Both the position numbers and the translations under genes were made by a program. The notes under the pieces are model-generated. The model did no database searches. It was not told where the DNA came from and saw nothing but the letters and a program-made list of their open reading frames with translations. A stretch of 64,000 bases of DNA, from the NCBI RefSeq assembly GCF_029227915.1, contig NC_079876.1, positions 3,412,001-3,476,000 on the forward strand, in the 5' to 3' direction. This DNA comes from Hydractinia symbiolongicarpus (taxonomy: Eukaryota > Cnidaria > Hydrozoa > Anthoathecata > Hydractiniidae). Shown here piece after piece: positions 23,801-35,342 of this stretch (its first letter is position 1; each line of letters starts with the position of its first letter).

Positions 23801-24287
23801 TCGAATGTATACAAAGAAAGTACCCTGTGAGTAAACTCACTTCCAAAAACGATTTTTTAAATTATCTTTTCAACACTAAAACGCATGAGACTTGTAGTTT
23901 TCAAAAATGTTTTCATTTTTGATGAGACGCTGAATAAAAGAAGTTTAATCGCCGGCAAACGAAAACCCGCCATTTCCCGTACACACCGGACTCGGTCCGT
24001 ATAATCAAAAGTATACAAAGAAAGTACCCAGGGAGCAAACTCATTTCCCGAACGATTTTTTAAATTATTTTTTCACCACTAAAACGCATGGGACTTGTAG
24101 TTTTCAAAAATGTTTTCATTTTTGATGAGACGCTGAATGAAAGAAAATTAATCGCCAGCAAACGAAAACCTGCGATTTCCCGTAAATCCCGGACTCGGCC
24201 CGTATAGTCAAAAGTATACAAAGAAAATACCCAGGGTGTAAACTCATTTCCCGAACTATTTTTTAAATTATTATTTCACCACTAAAG
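20837..24287 (+). repeat. 17-mer HOR, copy 2 (3451 bp)
   Basis: This block repeats 17386-20836 in the same order at an offset of 3451 bp, with few substitutions visible (for example ATATTTTCAAC near 21428 for ATCTTTTCAAC). The end differs: E at 24085 closes with GCCTTTGAG and leads to F. E at 20634 instead closes with AAAACCCATGAG and leads to L, as expected at the joint of a tandem duplication. Confidence 0.85.
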
Positions 24288-26723
24288 CCTTTGAGACTTG
24301 TAGTTTTTAAAAATGTTTCCATTTTTGATGAGACGCTGAATAAAAGAAGTTTAATCGCCGGCAAACGAAAACCCGCGACTTCCCGTAAATCCCGGACTCG
24401 GCCCGTATAGTCAAAAGCATACAAAGAAATTACCCAGGGAGTAAACTCATTTCCCGAACGATTTTTTAAATTATTTTTTCACCACTAAAACGCATGAGAC
24501 TTGTAGTTTTCAGAAATGTTTTCATTTTTAATGAGACGCCTAATGAAAGTGGTTTAATCGCCAGCAAACGAAAACCCGCGATTTCCCGTAAATCCCGGGC
24601 TTGGCCCGTATAGTCGAATGTATACAAAGAAAGTACCCTGTGAGTAAACTCATTTCCAAAACGATTTTTTAAATTATTTTTTCACCACTAAAGCCCATGA
24701 GACTTGTAGTTTTTAAAAATGTTTTCATTTTTGATGAGACGCTGAATAAAAGAACTTTAATCCCCAGCAAACGAAAACCTGCGATTTCCCGTAAATCCCG
24801 GACACGGCCCGTATAGTCAAAAGTATACAAAAAAGTACCCTGGGAGGAAACTCATTTCCCGAACGATTTTTTAAATTATTTTTTCACCACTAAAACGCAT
24901 GAGACTTGTAGTTTTCAGAAATGTTTTCATTTTTGATGAGACGCTTAATGAAAGTGGTTTAATCGCCGGCAAACGAAAACCTGCGATTTCCCGTAAATCC
25001 CGGGCTTGGCCCGTGTAGTCGAATGTATACAAAGAAAGTACCCTGTGAGTAAACTCACTTCCAAAAACGATTTTTTAAATTATCTTTTCAACACTAAAAC
25101 GCATGAGACTTGTAGTTTTCAAAAATGTTTTCATTTTTGATGAGACGCTGAATAAAAGAAGTTTAATCGCCGGCAAACGAAAACCCGCCATTTCCCGTAC
25201 ACACCGGACTCGGTCCGTATAATCAAAAGTATACAAAGAAAGTACCCAAGGAGCAAACTCATTTCCCGAACGATTTTTTAAATTATTTTTTCACCACTAA
25301 AACGCATGGGACTTGTAGTTTTCAAAAATGTTTTCATTTTTGATGAGACGCTGAATGAAAGAAAATTAATCGCCAGCAAACGAAAACCTGCGATTTCCCG
25401 TAAATCCCGGACTCGGTCCGTATAGTCAAAAGTATACAAAGAAAGTACCCAGGGTGTAAACTCATTTCCCGAACTATTTTTTAAATTATTATTTCACCAC
25501 TAAAGCCCATGAGACTTGTAGTTTTTAAAAATGTTTCCATTTTTGATGAGACGCTGAATAAAAGAAGTTTAATCGCCGGCAAACGAAAACCCGCGACTTC
25601 CCGTAAATCCCGGACTCGGCCCGTATAGTCAAAAGCATACAAAGAAAGTACCCAGGGAGTAAACTCATTTCCCGAACGATTTTTTAATTTATATTTTCAC
25701 CACTAAAACGCATGAGACTTGTAGTTTTCAAAAATGTTTTCATTTTTGATGAGACGCTGAATGAAAGAAGTTTAATCTCCGGCAAACGAAAACCTGCGAT
25801 TTCCCGTAAATCCCGGACTCGGACCGTATAGTCAAAAGTATACAAAGAAAGTACCCAGGGTGTAAACTCACTTCCCGAACGATTTTTTAAATTATGTTTT
25901 CACCACTAAAACGCATGACACTTGTAGTTTTTAAAAATGTTTTCATTTTTGATGAGACGCTGAATAAAAGAAGTTTAATCCCCAGCAAACGAAAACCTGC
26001 GATTTCCCGTAAATCCCGGACACGGCCCGTATAGTCAAAAGTATACAAAAAAGTACCCTGGGAGGAAACTCATTTCCCGAACGATTTTTTAAATTATTTT
26101 TTCACCACTAAAACGCATGAGACTTGTAGTTTTCAGAAATGTTTTCATTTTTGATGAGACGCTTAATGAAAGTGGTTTAATCGCCGGCAAACGAAAACCT
26201 GCGATTTCCCGTAAATCCCGGGCTTGGCCCGTGTAGTCGAATGTATACAAAGAAAGTACCCTGTGAGTAAACTCACTTCCAAAAACGATTTTTTAAATTA
26301 TCTTTTCAACACTAAAACGCATGAGACTTGTAGTTTTCAAAAATGTTTTCATTTTTGATGAGACGCTGAATAAAAGAAGTTTAATCGCCGGCAAACGAAA
26401 ACCCGCCATTTCCCGTACACACCGGACTCGGTCCGTATAATCAAAAGTATACAAAGAAAGTACCCAGGGAGCAAACTCATTTCCCGAACGATTTTTTAAA
26501 TTATTTTTTCACCACTAAAACGCATGGGACTTGTAGTTTTCAAAAATGTTTTCATTTTTGATGAGACGCTGAATGAAAGAAAATTAATCGCCAGCAAACG
26601 AAAACCTGCGATTTCCCGTAAATCCCGGACTCGGTCCGTATAGTCAAAAGTATACAAAGAAAGTACCCAGGGTGTAAACTCATTTCCCGAACTATTTTTT
26701 AAATTATTATTTCACCACTAAAG
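24288..26723 (+). repeat. 12-mer HOR, H/B variant (2436 bp)
   Basis: The order is F 24288, A, B, C, D, E 25303, F' 25506, G, H/B 25912, C, D and E 26521. It matches 21852-24287 at an offset of 2436-2437 bp, including AAATTACCC at 24428. It carries the H/B-C version of the second half instead of H-C'. A second 12-mer lineage, one base shorter because B-like monomers are 202 bp, has therefore spread here. Confidence 0.85.
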
Positions 26724-29363
26724 CCCATGAGACTTGTAGTTTTTAAAAATGTTTCCATTTTTGATGAGACGCTGAATAAAAGAAGTTTAATCGCCGGCAA
26801 ACGAAAACCCGCGACTTCCCGTAAATCCCGGACTCGGCCCGTATAGTCAAAAGCATACAAAGAAAGTACCCAGGGAGTAAACTCATTTCCCGAACGATTT
26901 TTTAATTTATATTTTCACCACTAAAACGCATGAGACTTGTAGTTTTCAAAAATGTTTTCATTTTTGATGAGACGCTGAATGAAAGAAGTTTAATCTCCGG
27001 CAAACGAAAACCTGCGATTTCCCGTAAATCCCGGACTCGGACCGTATAGTCAAAAGTATACAAAGAAAGTACCCAGGGTGTAAACTCACTTCCCGAACGA
27101 TTTTTTAAATTATGTTTTCACCACTAAAACGCATGACACTTGTAGTTTTTAAAAATGTTTTCATTTTTGATGAGACGCTGAATAAAAGAAGTTTAATCGC
27201 CGGCAAACGAAAACCCGCCATTTCCCGTAAACCCCGGACTCGGCCCGCATAGTCAAAAGTATACAAAGAAAGTACCCAGGGAGTAAACTCATTTCCCGAA
27301 CGATTTTTTAAATTATTTTTTCACCACTAAAACGCATGAGACTTGTAGTTTTTAAAAATGTTTTCATTTTTGATGAGACGCTTAATGAAAGTGGTTTAAT
27401 CGCCGGCAAACGAAAACCTGCGATTTCCCGTAAATCCCGGGCTTGGCCCGTGTAGTCGAATGTATACAAAGAAAGTACCCTGTGAGTAAACTCATTTCCA
27501 AAAACGATTTTTTAAATTATCTTTTCAACACTAAAACGCATGAGATTTGTAGTTTTCAAAAATGTTTTCATTTTTGATGAGACGCTGAATAAAAGAAGTT
27601 TAATCGCCGGCAAACGAAAACCCGCCATTTCCCGTACACACCGGACTCGGTCCGTATAATCAAAAGTATACAAAGAAAGTACCCAGGGAGTAAACTCATT
27701 TCCCGAACGATTTTTTAAATTATTTTTTCACCACTAAAACGCATGGGACTTGTAGTTTTCAAAAATGTTTTCATTTTTGATGAGACGCTGAATGAAAGAA
27801 AATTAATCGCCAGCAAACGAAAACCTGCGATTTCCCGTAAATCCCAGACTCGGCCCGTATAGTCAAAAGTATACAAAGAAAGTACCCAGGGTGTAAACTC
27901 ATTTCCCGAACTATTTTTTAAATTATTATTTCACCACTAAAGCCTTTGAGACTTGTAGTTTTTAAAAATGTTTCCATTTTTGATGAGACGCTGAATAAAA
28001 GAAGTTTAATCGCCGGCAAACGAAAACCCGCGACTTCCCGTAAATCCCGGACTCGGCCCGTATAGTCAAAAGCATACAAAGAAAGTACCCAGGGAGTAAA
28101 CTCATTTCCCGAACGATTTTTTAAATTATTTTTTCACCACTAAAACGCATGAGACTTGTAGTTTTCAGAAATGTTTTCATTTTTGATGAGACGCCTAATG
28201 AAAGTGGTTTAATCGCCAGCAAACGAAAACCCGCGATTTCCCGTAAATCCCGGGCTTGGCCCGTATAGTCGAATGTATACAAAGAAAGTACCCTGTGAGT
28301 AAACTCATTTCCAAAACGATTTTTTAAATTATTTTTTCACCACTAAAGCCCATGAGACTTGTAGTTTTTAAAAATGTTTTCATTTTTGATGAGACGCTGA
28401 ATAAAAGAACTTTAATCGCCAGCAAACGAAAACCTGCGATTTCCCGTAAATCCCGGACACGGCCCGTATAGTCAAAAGTATACAAAAAAGTACCCTGGGA
28501 GGAAACTCATTTCCCGAACGATTTTTTTAATTATTTTTTCACCACTAAAACGCATGAGACTTGTAGTTTTCAGAAATGTTTTCATTTTTGATGAGACGCT
28601 TAATGAAAGTGGTTTAATCGCCGGCAAACGAAAACCTGCGATTTCCCGTAAATCCCGGGCTTGGCCCTTGTAGTCGAATGTATACAAAGAAAGTACCCTG
28701 TGAGTAAACTCATTTCCAAAAACGATTTTTTAAATTATCTTTTCAACACTAAAACGCATGAGACATGTAGTTTTCAAAAATGTTTTCATTTTTGATGAGA
28801 CGCTGAATAAAAGAAGTTTAATCGCCGGCAAACGAAAACCCGCCATTTCCCGTACACACCGGACTCGGTCCGTATAATCAAAAGTATACAAAGAAAGTAC
28901 CCAGGGAGTAAACTCATTTCCCGAACGATTTTTTAAATTATTTTTTCACCACTAAAACGCATGGGACTTGTAGTTTTCAAAAATATTTTCATTTTTGATG
29001 AGACGCTGAATGAAAGAAAATTAATCGCCAGCAAACGAAAACCTGCGATTTCCCGTAAATCCCGGACTCGGTCCGTATAGTCAAAAGTATACAAAGAAAG
29101 TACCCAGGGTGTAAACTCATTTCCCGAACTATTTTTTAAATTATTATTTCACCACTAAAGCCCATGAGACTTGTAGTTTTTAAAAATGTTTCCATTTTTG
29201 ATGAGACGCTGAATAAAAGAAGTTTAATCGCCGGCAAACGAAAACCTGCGATTTCCCGTAAATCCCGGACTCGGACCGTATAGTCAAAAGTATACAAAGA
29301 AAGTACCCAGGGTGTAAACTCACTTCCCGAACGATTTTTTAAATTATTTTTTCACCACTAAAA
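26724..29363 (+). repeat. Last A-H domain block, 13 monomers
   Basis: The order is F' 26724, G, H 27130, C' 27333, D, E, F 27943, A, B, C, D, E 28958 and an F/G hybrid 29161. The original H-C' version returns here, so the two 12-mer lineages are interleaved. The hybrid starts as F' (GTTTCCATTT) and ends as G (CTCGGACCG). Single-base differences are more frequent here (for example GGCCCTTGTAG near 28671 and GAGACATG near 28762) than in the 12-mer core, as expected near the edge of a homogenised domain. Confidence 0.8.
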
Positions 29364-31179
29364 CCCATGAGACTTGTAGTTTTTAAAAATGTTTTCATTT
29401 TTGATGAGACGCTGAATAAAAGATGTTTAATCGCCGGCAAACGAAACCCCGCCATTTCCCGTAAACCCTGGAGTCGGCCCGTATAATCAAAAGCATACAA
29501 AGAAAGTACCCAGGGAGTAAACTCATTTCCCTAACGATTTTTTAAATTATTTTTTCACCACTAAAACGCATGACACTTGTAGTTTTTAAAAATGTTTTCA
29601 TTTTTGATGAGACGCTGAATAAAAGAAGTTTAATCGCCGGCAAACGAAAACCCGCAATTTCCCGTAAATCCCGGACTCGGCCCGTATAGTCAAAAGTATA
29701 CAAAGAAAGTACCCAGGGTGTAAACTCATTTCCCAAACGATTTTTTAAATTATTATTTCACCACTAAAGCCCATGAGACTTGTAGTTTTTAAAAATGTTT
29801 TCATTTTTGATGAGACGCTGAATAAAAGAAGTTTAAACGCCGGCAAACGAAAACCCGCGACTTCCCGTAAATCCCGGACTCGGCCCGTATAGTCAAAAGT
29901 ATACAAAGAAAGTACCCAGGGAGTAAACTCATTTCCCGAACGATTTTTTAATATATTTTTTCACCACTAAAACGCATGAGACTTGTAGTTTCCAAAAATG
30001 TTTTCAATTTTGATGAGACGCTGAATAAAAGAAGTTTAATCGCCGGCAAACGAAAACCTGCGATTTCCCGTAAATCCCGGACTCGGCCCGTATAGTAAAG
30101 AAAGTACCCGGGATGTAAACTCATTTCCCGAACGATTTTTTAAATTATTATTTCACCACTAAAACCCATGAGACTTGTAGTTTTTAAAAATGTTTTCATT
30201 TTTGATGAGACGCTGAATAAAAGATGTTTAATCGCCGGCAAACGAAAACCCGCCATTTCCCGTAAATCCCGGGCTTGGCCCGTATAGTCGAATGTATACA
30301 AAGAAAGTACCCAGGGAGTAAACTCATTTCCCGAACGATTTTTTAATATTTTTTTTCACCACTAAAACGCATGAGACTTGTAGTTTTCAAAAATGTTTTC
30401 ATTTTTGATGAGACGGTTAATGAAAGAAGTTTAATCGCCGGCAATCTAAAACCCGCGATTTCCCGTAAATCCGGAGCTTGGCCCGTATAGTCGAATGTAT
30501 ACAAAGAAAGTACCCTGTGAGTAAACTCATTTCCCGAACGATTTTTTAAATTATTTTTTCACCACTAAAACGCATGAGACTTGTAGTTTTCAGAAATGTT
30601 TTCATTTTTGATGAGGCGCTTAATGAAAGTGGTTTAATCGCCAGCAAACGAAAACCCGCGATTTCCCGTAAATCCCGGGCTTGGCCCGTATAGTCGAATG
30701 TATACAAAGAAAGTACCCTGTGAGTAAACTCATTCCCAAAACGATTTTTTAAATTATCTTTTCACCACTAAAACGCATGAGACTTGTAGTTTTCAAAAAT
30801 GTTTTCATTTTTGATGAGACGCTGAATAAAAGAAGTTTAATCGCGGGCAAACGAAAACCTGCGATTTCCAGTAAATCCCGGACTCGGCCCGTATAGTCAA
30901 AAGTATACAAAGAAAGTACCCAGGGTGTAAACTCACTTCCCGAACGATTTTTTAAATTATTATTTCACCACTAAAGCCCATGAGACTTGTAGTTTTTAAA
31001 AATGTTTTCATTTTTGATGAGACGCTGAATAAAAGAAGTTTAATCGCCGGCAAACGAAAACCCGCCATTTCCCGTAAGCCCTGGACTCGGTCCGTATAAT
31101 CAAAAGTATACAAAGAAAGTACCCAGGGAGTAAACTCATTTCCCGAACCATTTTTTAAATTATTTTTTCACCACTAAAA
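29364..31179 (+). repeat. Transition zone of mixed monomer types
   Basis: The monomers are L 29364, H/I hybrid 29567, J 29770, K 29973 (192 bp), an L/A-like hybrid 30165, X-like 30368 (GACGGTTAATG, GGCAATCTAAA), Y-like 30571 (GAGGCGCTTAATG), M 30774 (TCGCGGGCAAACG, TTTCCAGTAAATCC) and a CCGCCATTT type at 30977. No block here repeats in tandem. The order L-H/I-J-K-L resembles 3399-4594, tying this zone to the early H/I/J/K block. Confidence 0.72.
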
Positions 31180-32385
31180 CGCATGAGACTTGTAGTTTTT
31201 AAAAATGTTTTCATTTTTGATGAGACGCTGAATAAAAGAAGTTTAATCGCGGGCAAACGAAAACCTGCGATTTCCAGTAAATCCTGGACTCGGCCCGTAT
31301 AGTCAAAAATATACAAAGAAAGTACCCAGGGTGTAAACTCATTTCCCGAACGATTTTTTAAATTATTTTTTCACCACTAAAGCCCATGAGACTTGTAGTT
31401 TTCAAAAATATTTTCATTTTTGATGAGACGCTGAATAAAAGAAGTTTAATCGCGGGCAAACGAAAACCTGCGATTTCCAGTAAATCCCGGACTCCGCCTG
31501 TATAGTCAAAAGTATACAAAAAAAGTACCCAGGGTGTAAACTCATTTCCCGAACGATTTTTTAAATTATTTTTTCACCACTAAAGCCCATGAGACTTGTA
31601 GTTTTCAAAAATGTTTTCATTTTTTATGAGACGCTGAATAAAAGAAGTTTATTCGCGGGCAAACGAAAACCTGCGATTTCCAGTAAATCCCGGACTCGGC
31701 CCGTATAGTCAAAAGTATACAAAGAAAGTACCCAGGGTGTAAACTCACTTCCCGAACGATTTTTTAAATTACTTTTTCACCACTAAAGCCCATGAGACTT
31801 GTAGTTTTCAAAAATGTTTTCATTTTTTATGAGACGCTGAATAAAAGAAGTTTAATCGCGGGCAAACGAAAACCTGCGATTTCCAGTAAATCCCGGACTC
31901 GGCCCGTATAGTCAAAAGTATACAAAGAAAGTACCCAGGGTGTAAACTCATTTCCCGAACGATTTTTTAAATTATTATTTCACCACTAAAGCCCATGAGA
32001 CTTGTAGTTTTTAAAAATGTTTTCATTTTTGATAAGACGCTGAATAAAAGAAGTTTAAACGCCGGCAAACGAAAACCGCGACTTCCCGTAAATCCCGGAC
32101 TCGGCCCGTATAGTCAAAAGTATACAAAGAAAGTACCCAGGGAGTAAACTCATTTCCCGAACGATTTTTTAAAATACTTTTTCACCACTAAAACGCATGA
32201 GACTTGTAGTTTTCAAAAATGTTTTCAATTTTGATGAGACGCTGAATAAAAGAAGTTTAATCGCCGGCAAACGCAAACCTGCGATTTTCCGTAAATCCCG
32301 GACTCGGCCCGTATAGTAAAGAAAGTACCCGGGATGTAAATTCATTTCCGGAACGATTTTTTAAATTATTATTTCACCACTAAAA
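31180..32385 (+). repeat. Hexamer M-M-M-M-J-K, copy 1 (1206 bp)
   Basis: Four M monomers (31180, 31383, 31586, 31789; GCGGGCAAACG and TTCCAGTAAATC) are followed by J 31992 (202 bp, one base lost in GAAAACCGCG) and K 32194 (192 bp). Marks ATCCTGGACT (31281) and ATTCGCGGGC (31651) recur 1206 bp later. The M-only run is the only place where one type is stacked four deep. Confidence 0.8.
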
Positions 32386-33399
32386 CCCATGAGACTTGTA
32401 GTTTTTAAAAATGTTTTCATTTTTGATGAGACGCTGAATAAAAGAAGTTTAATCGCGGGCAAACGAAAACCTGCGATTTCCAGTAAATCCTGGACTCGGC
32501 CCGTATAGTCAAAAATATACAAAGAAAGTACCCAGGGTGTAAACTCATTTCCCGAACGATTTTTTAAATTATTTTTTCACCACTAAAGCCCATGAGACTT
32601 GTAGTTTTCAAAAATATTTTCATTTTTGATGAGACGCTGAATAAAAGAAGTTTAATCGCGGGCAAACGAAAACCTGCGATTTCCAGTAAATCCCGGACTC
32701 GGCCTGTATAGTCAAAAGTATACAAAAAAAGTACCCAGGGTGTAAACTCATTTCCCGAACGATTTTTTAAATTATTTTTTCACCACTAAAGCCCATGAGA
32801 CTTGTAGTTTTCAAAAATGTTTTCATTTTTTATGAGACGCTGAATAAAAGAAGTTTATTCGCGGGCAAACGAAAACCTGCGATTTCCAGTAAATCCCGGA
32901 CTCGGCCCGTATAGTCAAAAGTATACAAAGAAAGTACCCAGGGTGTAAACTCACTTCCCGAACGATTTTTTAAATTAATTTTTCACCACTAAAGCCCATG
33001 AGACTTGTAGTTTTCAAAAATGTTTTCATTTTTTATGAGACGCTGAATAAAAGAAGTTTAATCGCGGGCAAACGAAAACCTGCGATTTCCAGTAAATCCC
33101 GGACTCGGCCCGTATAGTCAAAAGTATACAAAGAAAGTACCCAGGGTGTAAACTCATTTCCCGAACGATTTTTTAAATTATTATTTCACCACTAAAGCCC
33201 ATGAAACTTGTAGTTTTCAAAAATGTTTTCATTTTTGATAAGACGCTGAATAAAAGAAGTTTAAACGCCGGCAAACGAAAACCGCGACTTCCCGTAAATC
33301 CCGGACTCGGCCCGTATAGTCAAAAGTATACAAAGAAAGTACCCAGGGAGTAAACTCATTTCCCGAACGATTTTTTAAAATACTTTTTCACCACTAAAA
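32386..33399 (+). repeat. Hexamer copy 2, truncated by a K/H hybrid
   Basis: Monomers 32386, 32589, 32792, 32995 (M) and 33198 (J) match copy 1 at an offset of 1206 bp. The expected K at 33400 starts as K (TTTTCAATTTTG near 33430) but continues as a CCGCCATTT, AAATTACCC type with no 11-bp deletion. Homology therefore stops inside that monomer. Confidence 0.78.
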
Positions 33400-34008
33400 C
33401 CCATGAGACTTATAGTTTTTAAAAATGTTTTCAATTTTGATGAGACGCTGAATAAAAGAAGTTTAATCGCCGGCAAACGAAAACCCGCCATTTCCCGTAA
33501 ACCCCGGACTCGGCCCGTATAGTCAAAAGTATACAAAGAAATTACCCAGGGAGTAAACTCATTTTCCGAACGATTTTTTAAATTATTTTCTCACCACTAC
33601 AACGCATGAAACTTGTAGTTTTTAAAAATGGTTTCATTTTTGATGAGACGCTGAATAAAAGAAGTTTAATCGCCGGCAAACGAAATCCCGCCATTTCCCG
33701 TAAACCCCGGACTCGGCCCGTATAGTCAAAAGTATACAAAGAAAGTACCCAGGGAGTAAACTCATTTTCCGAACGATTTTTTAAATTATTTTTTCACCAT
33801 TACAACGCATGAGACTTGTAGTTTTCAAGAATGTTTTCATTTTTGAAGAGACGCTTAATGAAAGAGGTTTAATCGCCGGCAAACGAAATCCCGCGATTTC
33901 CCGTAAATCCCGGGCTTGGCCCGTATGGTCAAATGTATACAAAGAAAGTACCCAGGGAGTAAACTCATTTCCCGCACGATTTTTTAATATTTTTTTTCAC
34001 CACTAAAA
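33400..34008 (+). repeat. U-V-W trimer, outlying relative of the 24-mer domain
   Basis: Three monomers at 33400, 33603 and 33806 carry the AAATTACCC mark, the TTTTCTCACCACTACAACG ending and the ACGAAATCCCGCG core. The same types stand in the same order (U, V, W) inside the 24-mer HOR from 44240. This copy is isolated and diverged, for example ACCATTACAACG and TTTGAAGAGACGC near 33843. It may be an older relic of the module that was later amplified. Confidence 0.68.
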
Positions 34009-34117
34009 CGCATGAGACTTGTAGTTTTCAAAAATGTTTTCTTTTTTGATGAGACGCTGAATAAAAGAAGTTTAATCGCCGGCAAACGAAAACCCGCGAT
34101 TTCCCTAAACCCTAAAA
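34009..34117 (+). repeat. Truncated 109-bp monomer with a telomere-like junction
   Basis: Only 109 bp separate the CGCATG boxes at 34009 and 34118, so 94 bp of the 3' half are missing. The junction at 34103-34116 reads CCCTAAACCCTAAA, two copies of the plant-type telomere heptamer. Both halves can be explained from the satellite: TTTCCC plus TAAACCC from the core, then CTAAAACGC from the monomer end, with a small base loss. This is the shortest monomer I found. Confidence 0.75.
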
Positions 34118-35342
34118 CGCATGAGACTTGTAGTTTTCAGAAATGTTTTCATTTTTGATGATACGCTTAATGAAAGTGGTTTACTCGCCGGCAAACGAAA
34201 ACCCGCGATTTCCCGTAAATCACGGGCTTGGCCCCTATAGTCGAATGTATACAAATAAAGTACCATGTGAGTAAACTCATTTCCCGAACGATTTTATAAA
34301 TTATTTTTTCACCACTAAAACGCATGAGACTTGTAGTTTTCAAAAATGTTTTCATTTTTGATGAGACGCTGAATAAAAGAAGTTTAATCGCCGGCAAACG
34401 AAAACCTGCGATTTCCTGTAAATCCCGGACTCGGCCCGTATAGTCAAAAGTATACAAAGAAAGTACCCAGGGAGTAAACTCATTTCCCAAACGATTATTT
34501 AAATTACTATTTCACCACTAAAGCCCATGAGACTTGCAGTTTTTAAAAATGTTTTCATTTTTGATGAGACGCTGAATAAAAGAAGTTTTATCGATCGCCG
34601 GCAAACGAAAACCCGCGATTTCCCGTAAATCCCGGACTCGGCCCGTATAGTCAAAAGTATACAAGGAAAGTACCCAGTGAGTAAACTCATTTCCCGAACG
34701 AATTTTTAAATTATTTTTTCACCACTAAAACGCATGAGACTTGTAGTTTTCAGAAATGTTTTCATTTTTGATGAGACGCTGAATAAAAGAAGTTTAATCG
34801 CCGGCAAACGAAAACCCGCCATTTCCAGTAAATCCCGGACTCGGCCCGTATAGTCAAAAGTTTACAAAGAAAGTACCCAGGGTGTAAACTCATTTCCCGA
34901 ACGATTTTTTAAATTATTTTTTCACCACTAAAGCCCATGAGACTTGTAGTTTTCAAAAATGTTTTCATTTTTGATGAGACGCTGAATAAAAGAAGTTTAA
35001 TCGCGGGCAAACGAATACCTGCGATTTCCAGTAAATCCCGGACTCGGCCCGTATAGTCAAAAGTATACAAAGAAAGTACCCAGGGAGTAAACTCCTTTCC
35101 GAACGATTTTTTAAATTATTTTTTCACCACTAAAACGCATGAGACTTGTAGTTTTCAAAAATGTTTTCATTTTTGATGAGACGCTGAATAAAAGAAGTTT
35201 AATCGATCGCCGGCAAACGAAAACCCGCGATTTCCCGTAAATCCCGGACTCGGCCCGTATAGTCAAAAGTATACAAGGAAAGTACCCAGTGAGTAAACTC
35301 ATTTCCCGAACGAATTTTTAAATTATTTTTTCACCACTAAAA
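34118..35342 (+). repeat. Mixed block with 207-bp ATCG-insertion monomers
   Basis: The monomers start at 34118, 34321, 34524 (207 bp), 34731, 34934, 35136 (207 bp). The 207-bp copies have TCGATCGCCGG where others have TCGCCGG, a 4-bp tandem gain creating CGATCG, plus ACAAGGAAAG and CCCAGTGAG. The two 207-bp monomers lie 612 bp apart and are flanked by related CAGAAATG and M types, indicating a small trimer duplication. Confidence 0.75.
34321..34523 (+). repeat. Representative near-consensus 203-bp monomer
   Basis: This copy is close to the common consensus and serves as a map of the unit. Positions 1-6 are the CGCATG box; 20-41 a short dyad; 43-50 GAGACGCT; about 67-76 the TCGCCGGCAA box; 83-120 a GC-rich part with CCCGCGATTTCCCG and CTCGGCCCG; about 130-135 GTATAC; 143-152 the GTACCCAGGG box; 171-190 an AT-rich tract around TTTTTTAAATT; and 193-200 CACCACTA. 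By hand count the consensus is about 38% GC: about 55% in positions 61-120 and about 31% elsewhere. The phase start is arbitrary. Confidence 0.9.

Noticed and set aside
33809-34006. Plus-strand open reading frames here and at 59873-60088
   Set aside because: They are chance openings in one or two variant monomers. The same positions in neighbouring copies are closed, and no coding signature is visible.
34103-34116. True interstitial telomere tract
   Set aside because: Only two heptamers are present, and both can be derived from satellite sequence at a deletion joint. It is kept as a finding but not called a telomere.
34321-34523. CENP-B box in the monomer
   Set aside because: The reverse strand has TTCGTTTG, which resembles the start of the box, but the following bases lack the A and CGGG core. 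The other TTCG site (TTCGGGAAATG) also lacks the CGGG part.
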